DNA of 33,096 bases from Schizochytrium sp. CCTCC M209059 (lineage: Eukaryota; Sar; Bigyra; Thraustochytrida; Thraustochytriidae), in assembly GCA_000818945.1 (NCBI GenBank), contig KN805375.1, forward strand, positions 505,331 to 538,426, in the 5' to 3' direction. The notes below the pieces were generated by a model that was given only the letters and a program-made list of their open reading frames with translations, searched no databases and was not told the DNA's origin. The position numbers and the translations under genes are program-made. This document shows positions 29,801 to 33,096 of this stretch, piece after piece (the first letter of the stretch is position 1; each line of letters begins with the position of its first letter).

Positions 29801-30924
29801 GCGAGAAATTTGCGATAGTCGACGTGACCGTCTGGACTAAGCTCCAGCCCTCGTCGGAGCATAATGCGTTCGAGCGAGTTTGCATCGAGACCTCGGACAC
29901 CGAGCTGAGTCATTCCTTTGATGAAGTCTTCAGCGGAGATTGTGTTGTCAAACTCGAGGTCAAAGCTCTCAAAGAAATCACGACAGTCCACTTTGATGTC
30001 ATAAGCAAGTCTGACAATCTTAATCATCTCGCGCTCCAAACGTTCATCTGCAGTGAGGCCGTCCTCGGGGGTTTCGGATTCTTTTCTTTCGTGGCCGGCG
30101 CCATTCAAGGCTCGAGATTTTCGACTCGCTTGCGCGCCTGGCTTACGTTCGATACCAACTGCGTCAATGAGTTCAACAAAGTCCTCTTGCTTGCACAATG
30201 CGTTGGGGGGAAATGTCGCAATTGCTCGAGTAATATCGTCGCGTTCCTTTGGTGTGAGGTGATCGCCTTTGAAGCAGGCGAGTGGTTCGAAGATATTCGA
30301 CATTTTGACGGGTGAAAATCTGCGAAAGACTTCGTTCGCCCATTCGCGCGCATTCGCAAGAGCGTCGTTGCCGGAACCTTTCGGCTGCGGACGAGACGGA
30401 TGCATGATCTCTGCAAGGTCTGGATGGGCTGCAAGCTTGGTCCACACCACAAGCTCCGCGAGCTTGTCTAATAATCCCTGTCGCCAGAGTACTTGAGTAA
30501 AGACGTCCCGATGAGGAATTGCCAGTTTCGGATCCATGTGTAATAGTGCCTTTGCGAACTGCTCAATGACACACGAATCATCGCCAAGAAACTCATGCAA
30601 GGATGCCCGTGCGCTTTCGCCTCGGGCTTCAAAACGCTTGATGGTATCAGTAATGGTATCCCAGATGACTACGCCCTGCCCTTCCGGCATCATCCAAGCT
30701 CCTGGAACGATAATTTGCTTTTTTGGCTTCTCGGTATTGACAAGTTCCACAAGGTAGTGCTCCCCTTCGAAAGCCCGCGCATTCTGAGGTGGGGGCACTC
30801 CACGCTTCAAAACTCTTCCGTGAACGTAGACTGATTCATTTGCACTTGACGAAGCGCCCTCGAGCCTTTCGTAATAGGGTCTGCATTCGACGAGGTCGTC
30901 GACGGCAAAGGTATTGGCGCTCAT
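20812..30924 (-). CDS. Giant EF-hand/SAM/Tudor-like scaffold protein, 3370 aa
   Basis: One 10.1-kb uninterrupted frame starting at ATG 30924. Order by residue: Tudor-like segment (about 8-80); helical region (100-290); paired EF-hand units (about 293-1473); helical and coiled segment (1505-1655); three SAM domains (about 1669-1732, 1745-1808, 1853-1916; the last is clearest, VDGETLLELSDEEIARELGL); degenerate EF-like unit (2022-2103); Tudor-like (2160-2210, VRVRYGGGSALYDATIV); SPRY-like (2222-2325); degenerate EF-like unit (2345-2430); second RYGGG Tudor-like (2490-2545); beta-rich patch (2725-2835); basic Ser/Arg stretch (2955-2995); duplicated Trp/KPW module (3005-3110); Lys-rich linker; coiled coil (3180-3320). 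Canonical calcium loops begin at 427, 647, 888, 1113, 1203, 1290, 1418 and 1457; weaker ones at 322, 1077 and 1167. The EF-hand half recalls EFCAB6-like ciliary proteins. The role is inferred: calcium-responsive scaffold. No signal peptide, membrane segment or enzyme domain is seen. Confidence 0.9.
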   Translation of the reverse strand: MSANTFAVDDLVECRPYYERLEGASSSANESVYVHGRVLKRGVPPPQNARAFEGEHYLVELVNTEKPKKQIIVPGAWMMPEGQGVVIWDTITDTIKRFEARGESARASLHEFLGDDSCVIEQFAKALLHMDPKLAIPHRDVFTQVLWRQGLLDKLAELVVWTKLAAHPDLAEIMHPSRPQPKGSGNDALANAREWANEVFRRFSPVKMSNIFEPLACFKGDHLTPKERDDITRAIATFPPNALCKQEDFVELIDAVGIERKPGAQASRKSRALNGAGHERKESETPEDGLTADERLEREMIKIVRLAYDIKVDCRDFFESFDLEFDNTISAEDFIKGMTQLGVRGLDANSLERIMLRRGLELSPDGHVDYRKFLALLALKKWRRGSGVEELRANAVAVAALEQLRIIIHEISMQKKSTLEEVFADFDADNNGLIDRKEFSRGLRKLGIDLADSQVRILMHMFETTSENGRGIDARAFRTEILRKPAMLLTLREQTSGAKPDSPRHLSQDILLETSKVLAKAKVDGMNLREYFESYASDSSSRALGIDAFFEACSKLGLVVQQLTEEKLDILNAFHSALAELEGVVHGRDRADALLALAQLCPDGLLQAAAADASKHLVNFTFDQLVDVVSDELARGTSMDACFASFDNNQNGLLSASEMHEALRALHLKLDLPKVRLLMQKFPGGKHGFVQREAFRQAIEERIKARAQFRGALVYAQEAFPDLVSIFSKFDIRKKGRISLASALQALADVDVHYTEDALLAGVGAKYIAKDKMELLYEKLFKDLAASKKENPTKTLWSAPSTAMQESMLRSPVLNEEKNLEQKIAHLQDQEPARSTFDQEQKSAGLTPSHAPRGTVARAHDVLSRLRTLVQKAASQGVSMVESFAHFDANSDGLITRSEFKLGLKKLGLKLGMRELEVLMSEFKVPGGDFIDIAHFFKAMGPVKTAPAVTIDKLLEDLRALLRERQKHGANNQICFEYFDRDGTRSITERQLEDGLRDLNVSASRLQVRAIMNEYGVPHLDGAIDYPAFLRMIGVEEERMSVMRIIKRIRLGVAKTHTERAKASGETWLHDLFGKNDHKRDGVLSLDDFLDVLRRLDLRLQEKEVERLVQFLDANHDGFVDFKEFIQQIEPSTSTPHVRAAVHKVQMQLSRRRADRHTVCKPFQHFDLVQNGTITKRDFRCAIAALGVRLEQVELKHLEDSLDLEENGKIHYNEFVQAATGRPQQTRLRKNRQSPSLASPLASPASPTSQMSGKSTNDDPIALLETDLQDFIASAETMNIPLQETFRYFDRNGDGTVTWDEFHSAILELGFECTSDQLRQLMARVNGVSIAAATARTDGSRAATGRQTIDYNAFLKYWAGSQQPSGEGGAAGVGAAKDPRSERDIMKLVKKLRRELQSFLLESNKRGIKASDVFSHFDLNGDGTISIEEFEMALADIFADHEQFDERVLRRFTETLDDSKDGVVDYFEFLGIKRSVVAGTAMHDAAAESKKQSWQSLFGSRQVEKQRRSSLAVARFAIETILGAVATEVEEQGPIWQAQRRARIARLNNASFIQQNASAVRERVYCARKARVIPSKLPESESDLASNTLEETSGRSTATTSSSKSIERRMRIAKRMHVAEMAAARMAEEAAMRAEEAAEAKRLRNVEEGALRHALHAIGNVVFFASRASVVDFLDSIGLARFQDRINATSYLGRSDCYTFPLGNDQDMLSVLGTGSTIVARKVKRELLRLLHADIVPSGDPDPARWPSTQVSRFAATCGLDAAQFEALEIDGEALLELSVAEALDEIQVCNEVALQALLFRAAYMHFLAQSQGSRGHDEMHIAGSTGTEHPSGRVFRSLVVDDATLPRPNEAPINEWGTRDVVQLMSSLELPVDEVMALGVDGETLLELSDEEIARELGLRGPQLTKFRGAIEAVRQPPWMALGTGPYFEARLAASTGKDKLSIVRQDSELECTMLRVGREHDIWVHVGPALSEAFQVAQRVLRAGSEQERAKLVLAENAAGDTERAAKALTVTTADIDAEEGRVMEFIQHATRSGLPVLETFKSRDDQGDESLSLFKFEEALLSLGYNCEDLGLLRVTLQSRLRDESRKTCIAYRSFYVRCLNCAEFHQPSFTKAGSSQKMAFSSDGSMVSLLMESYAPDGQPASRSGSDAAEDVKIDLQRTVRVRYGGGSALYDATIVCDHKNGSYDVQFEETGEVRVVPFDWIEFRSPALPSRATSSSRVLRLQLASCEPSFSCGIHVWRMAIRHLVNDIALGVSTLRGGKRRFVGMDCRGNLVCQGYSAAMVRSMQRFARLNKRGYSVGESILVRLDLDAQELHLFLAPQALDAKACIDDLEELARIRLQEAHKTHDVSSSTQTIRSFVRRKKEQIEKFLQRKMEHHQRVVPVSVILCELFELGLEVRETDLFAFLQPFLHRRKDGIDPVAMLEGLNLASDKRWESDSEDDDADVNMQTGAHTASYKPGILLRGAGDAVQTVEARKATSTLAQAKLGALVQVRYGGGATWYEGKIIDIERSEDGGAPTFGIQYKDGETEFGVRMSNMRISRQEQAPTQAPQSRLFLQLYCRLLAYMAPVSINQREDRLAQRQAKMLEKSRRSSSVRGRYWQQGQHHEVEIASPEGPGASVVVRPGASSVRNRSATQPQAQATQVQMRGSTFSDVGGLRTQELLRKRLNTPHPVNWSQTTSVQHQFYAPLAIQQQGGDRSEGQSESEYASSRVPDAVVSDQAWTLVGSVDVEAMQKVSCGEAGIPVSLRLDAPSDRSYYRICFMGVLGTVSPSGVFTKIQAPVEPVRAVMNKSRVRIGGGWEHDVFDSLAESDNADFSAGRFFLLSGAITAHGKDKSEASADSRVSVKKRQSSTSKKRGKANQIGELPQPPHRGTQAGAPAMYRRSDTGPAQPVPVRTLDIEDMGRSKEFMASNRERSFQQEEVSSADRTITSNQPDGPYMDERIEDDHNLAKDKMRGRSPRRKGHKKDPHLSQSPSRRFRSPPRTSSLQASFSEDEKIVIDRWLRFAKLNEYGEPHDMVDEFEALGSRENRMRNRFQNVAFIHPEKPWFNMARERGWLPGREEQRKIRHWVRRTKTQRPSRKSTTQTLYEALVQGFPDKPWLERVPQKDRSGNKKDKTGATDVSQGRPVAKQTVSLKNKKGAVSPQKKNKKKAHPDGGRSQVTLGVAASTSAQGHVQQELERGMDHVKRNLQRIDEDIKKLHEIRAGLDLQSDAQLEHISRDLAKLYETKAGLEAIAEKKHVVNADELRRVAQVKALEATLQANEEAQLAWEREQRLRQAQRLQLQQTQVDRRETRLQHLEAEVRANAQRQSWAQRVDDAFVAQGGGRVEATEATERAQRSDYGGEDEDQAALERAVSRTGKNIPL
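24181..24202. repeat. Perfect 22-base palindrome inside the giant gene
   Basis: Two exactly complementary 11-base arms (GTGGCGAATGG and CCATTCGCCAC) abut with no spacer. It falls in the SPRY-like segment, codons 2241-2248, which read VWRMAIRH. It may be coincidental, or a dimer-binding or recombination site. Confidence 0.7.
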
Positions 30925-31161
30925 GGGCTGTCCACGAGCAAGCCTAGAAAAGGCAGATTTCCAGGTGTGACCACGCAGCTGGCAATACCAGCGTGCGCAG
31001 CAGGGTCTACCAGGTCCTCGCCTCCTCTGCCTTTACGCTCGCTGCGGCAGCCGTCTCAAGGCCGTGAGCTCCGTCGAGAAGGGCCAGATGGACTTTGTCT
31101 GGCCCAAAGTCGGGAAGGCCAATATGTGTGACGTGACGAGCAACGGGACTCTCTCAATTTC

Positions 31162-31192
<31 letters not shown>

Positions 31193-31593
31193 TTCTAACT
31201 CCCTCCCTCTCTCCCGTCCTTGTGCAACTTGTTTGGTCTGGGGTCTGAGGTTCTCTCTGCAGCTCTAGCTTAGTATAGTAGCTGTAGAAGGCAGCAAAAT
31301 GGGTCTCAACGGTAACTTGCAAATGGTCACTTTTGCATGTCTCACGTTCTCAAACAATAGGCGAGAGAAGACGACCAGACCGCGCTGCGTCTGCTCGCAG
31401 TGCTGCCCCCGTAGGTGCTTGCGTGCGTGCGCGACTACGCTGGGCTGTCCGCTCAATCGCAGCGATATAGCAATCTAGCAAAGTAGCGACGCAGAAAGCG
31501 GGCGAGGGAAAGGTCTCGACCGACACGAGCAATTAGATTGCTTGACCCACGTCGGCAAACGGTGGCTCGCAACTCGGAGCTGGGCTGGCAAGC
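30925..31593. promoter_or_regulatory. Divergent promoter region with CT tract
   Basis: 669 bases separate the start codons of the giant gene (minus) and the small TPR-like gene (plus), so both promoters must lie here. A CT/CCCT-rich tract at about 31151-31217 is the dominant element; such polypyrimidine tracts are common in core promoters of compact protist genomes. No TATA box stands out. No other gene was seen. Confidence 0.5.
31151..31217. repeat. CT-rich simple repeat
   Basis: Mostly CT dinucleotides with CCCT interruptions on the plus strand, lying roughly midway between the two divergent start codons. Confidence 0.8.
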
Positions 31594-32063
31594 ATGGCAT
31601 CAAGCATGATTGAAGACAACCGCGGACACTTTTATGCCGAGGGCAAGGATGCGGGAGAGGAGTCGAAGGCAGGAGAGCAAGGTGTCACGACGTCATTGCA
31701 AAAGGTAAGTAGTAGACATTTTTGCGCGCTTCTTTGAAGAGAGTGATTGAAGTCTTGCTAACAATGACAAACGAGTGAACGAATGGATTTAAACGCATGC
31801 ATACCTAGCTCAAAAGACTCGTTGACTTTCAGCAGTATGCAAGCGCGCATGAACTCTGTTTGAAAATTCTTCGCATCGAGCCCGAAAACAAAATTCTTCT
31901 TGAATATAAGGTCGTTCTCGAACAAGCGCTACAAGAGAACTTCGGTGCAGACACAGAGTCCGAATCGGACGACAGCTCGATTGAGGGCGACGATAATGAA
32001 AGTATTAGTGGTTCTGAGTACTCTGCTTCTTCGGACAAGCCTCGTCTCGAGTCGAAGACCTGA
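31594..32063 (+). CDS. Small TPR-like protein with acidic tail, two exons, 113 aa
   Basis: Exon 1 is 31594-31704 (37 codons, ending LQK) and exon 2 is 31833-32063 (76 codons plus TGA). The 128-base intron starts GTAAGT and ends TTTCAG, phase 0. Joining them makes a helical motif across the junction, TSLQKQYASAHELCLKILRI followed by EPENKILLEYKVVLEQAL. This is the shape of one TPR-like helical hairpin with the typical PEN turn. The rest is an acidic Ser/Asp/Glu tail. The pattern recalls the C-terminal motif of ERICH2-type proteins, but I offer that only as a lead. The acceptor is a CAGCAG tandem, so a form lacking one Gln is possible. The gene is divergent from the giant EF-hand gene and may share its promoter. 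A further exon after 32282 is possible. Confidence 0.7.
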
Positions 32064-32548
32064 GCTTTAGGACTATACGCCAGCAAACAGAAAGATTGCA
32101 AACCACTTGCATCTGAGTTTTGGAAGCCAGATATGAATTTACAATTGTTTAAAGTTGCCACAAGGAAAAAATCTCGCAGCCGCACGGAGCTGATGAGCTG
32201 TTGGGTTATGATCGCTCGAGAAAACGTACTGAAAGGAGATGATGTGATTTCCATGCTTTTTTTTTTCCCCCTTGATTTTCAGGGCATGGCGTAAGAGATA
32301 TAGAGCCATCAAGCAAGAAGGCAAGGCAACACGGCAATCAGAGAAGAAGCAGAAGGGTCAAAATTTGATCAACGGATTGATCATGCACGACGATAGCGTG
32401 AACTGGGAGAGGTTGAAAATAGAAAAGAAGAAAGAGAAACGTGTGCACGTGAAGTCAGTCATGCTACTCTTTGTGCGTGTGTGTGTTGCAAGAATGAAGA
32501 GAAAGAAAGGAGGAGGGAGACAAAAAAAAAAATAGAAAACGCTGTCTT
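32064..32548. other. Spacer with an unexplained splice-acceptor-like tract
   Basis: A T/C-rich tract ending in TTTTCAG lies at about 32258-32282 on the plus strand and looks like a 3' splice site. An open frame follows to 32535, basic and Lys-rich (AWRKRYRAIKQEG). No donor was confidently found in the preceding gene. Otherwise this is the 3' UTR of the small gene and, near 32548, the 3' end of the partial minus-strand gene. A short A-run is at about 32522-32532. Confidence 0.35.
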
Positions 32549-33096
32549 TTATGCGTCGGCTTCGTCCTGACGCAAGGCCCGAACCTTGGCAAGCGTGGCC
32601 GCAATATTTTCTGGGATCTTGCGCACCGTCGAAGCAGCAGCCTGGCCCGGCTTGAGAAGCGGGGTCCGGATCGCTCCAAGCTGGTTGCGCATACCGGCAA
32701 CGACCTTGGCCTGGAAAAGCTGGTGCGGTGAAAGTGTCTCGGCATCCGCGACATACTTGGACTCGGTCTTGAGCAGCTCAACGAAGGCGTCCACACCGGG
32801 ACGCGTGAACCAAAGATTCGGGTTAGTCTTGCCCTCGTCGTGTATGAAGCCTCCCATAATGACAAACTTGTTCTTGTAAACGTCGTTTTTGGCGCGCGAG
32901 ATGGGAATCATCTTCGTAAAGGCCTTGAGCTTTTCTTGGGACGAAACAAAGCTGAGCAATGGGTCCTCAAGGTACACGAGGTTAGTGATGCCCTTTGCCA
33001 TTTGCTTGGCGGTCTCAAAGCCGAGGTCGTCCTCAGGGGCGAGTTTGCGGGCCGTGACGCGGACAAGCGAGGCCTTGGCCCTGGTCACGCCAAAGC
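32549..33096 (-). CDS. Unrecognised protein, C-terminal 182 residues (5' partial)
   Basis: The frame is open through the right edge of the window. The first codon in frame near the edge is GTG, not ATG, so the true start lies beyond 33096. I do not recognise the family. The visible part is mixed alpha/beta in composition with conserved-looking patches such as KFVIMGGFIHDEG, NLWFTRPGVDAFVELL and LSPHQLFQAKVVAGM, then a basic Ala-rich helix ending RALRQDEADA. No signal peptide or membrane segment appears in this part. The composition is clearly protein-like and codon third positions are C/G-rich, so I believe it is real. Confidence 0.7.
   Translation of the reverse strand, partial: FGVTRAKASLVRVTARKLAPEDDLGFETAKQMAKGITNLVYLEDPLLSFVSSQEKLKAFTKMIPISRAKNDVYKNKFVIMGGFIHDEGKTNPNLWFTRPGVDAFVELLKTESKYVADAETLSPHQLFQAKVVAGMRNQLGAIRTPLLKPGQAAASTVRKIPENIAATLAKVRALRQDEADA

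Noticed and set aside
1..33096. Search by eye for tRNA, rRNA, CRISPR arrays and transposon ends
   Set aside because: No cloverleaf, conserved rRNA segment, spaced direct repeats, transposase or reverse-transcriptase motif was found.

Overview
This is a nuclear segment from a gene-dense, intron-poor eukaryotic microbe. Four features point away from bacteria: spliced genes with GT...AG introns, ATG starts in purine-rich contexts, many trinucleotide microsatellites, and multidomain proteins (EF-hand, SAM, ARM repeats, CaM kinase, cyclic-nucleotide-gated channel architecture). A heterotrophic protist fits best. A stramenopile such as a labyrinthulomycete/thraustochytrid is my leading guess, from the compact layout, long uninterrupted genes and vitamin B6 de novo synthesis. 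That is inference only, because no rRNA or other phylogenetic marker is present. No mobile element, CRISPR array, tRNA or rRNA was seen.

Layout from left to right. 1-1786 is non-coding and rich in CAG repeats. 1787-2671 (+) is an unrecognised Ala-rich protein. 3124-4656 (+) is a protein with a long charged helix. 5094-7910 (-) is a six-segment K+ channel with a C-terminal cyclic-nucleotide-binding fold. 8938-9956 (-) is a three-exon PdxT/SNO glutaminase of the vitamin B6 pathway; both introns can be placed to the base. 10760-12454 (-) is an importin-alpha-like ARM-repeat protein. 13604-14707 (-) is a CaMKI-type kinase. 14708-17463 is a GC-rich, repeat-rich spacer with a 115-base assembly gap at 15482-15596. 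17464-18528 (+) is a single-pass membrane protein with a 16-cysteine, six-CX3C domain. 19525-20613 (+) carries Sfi1-like centrin-binding repeats. 20812-30924 (-) is a single-exon giant of 3370 residues. 31594-32063 (+) is a small two-exon TPR-like acidic protein. 32549-33096 (-) is the C-terminal part of an unrecognised protein that runs off the window.

The most striking item is the giant protein. An N-terminal Tudor-like segment is followed by about eleven paired EF-hand units, three SAM domains, further degenerate EF-like units, two more Tudor-like segments around a SPRY-like segment, a short duplicated Trp/KPW module and a C-terminal coiled coil. It converges on the Sfi1-like gene, whose repeats are expected to bind EF-hand proteins of the centrin type, and diverges from the small TPR-like gene. 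Together with the CaM kinase and the channel, the window is rich in calcium and cyclic-nucleotide signalling parts. A functional link between these neighbours, perhaps in the basal body or cilium, is a hypothesis and not something the sequence proves.
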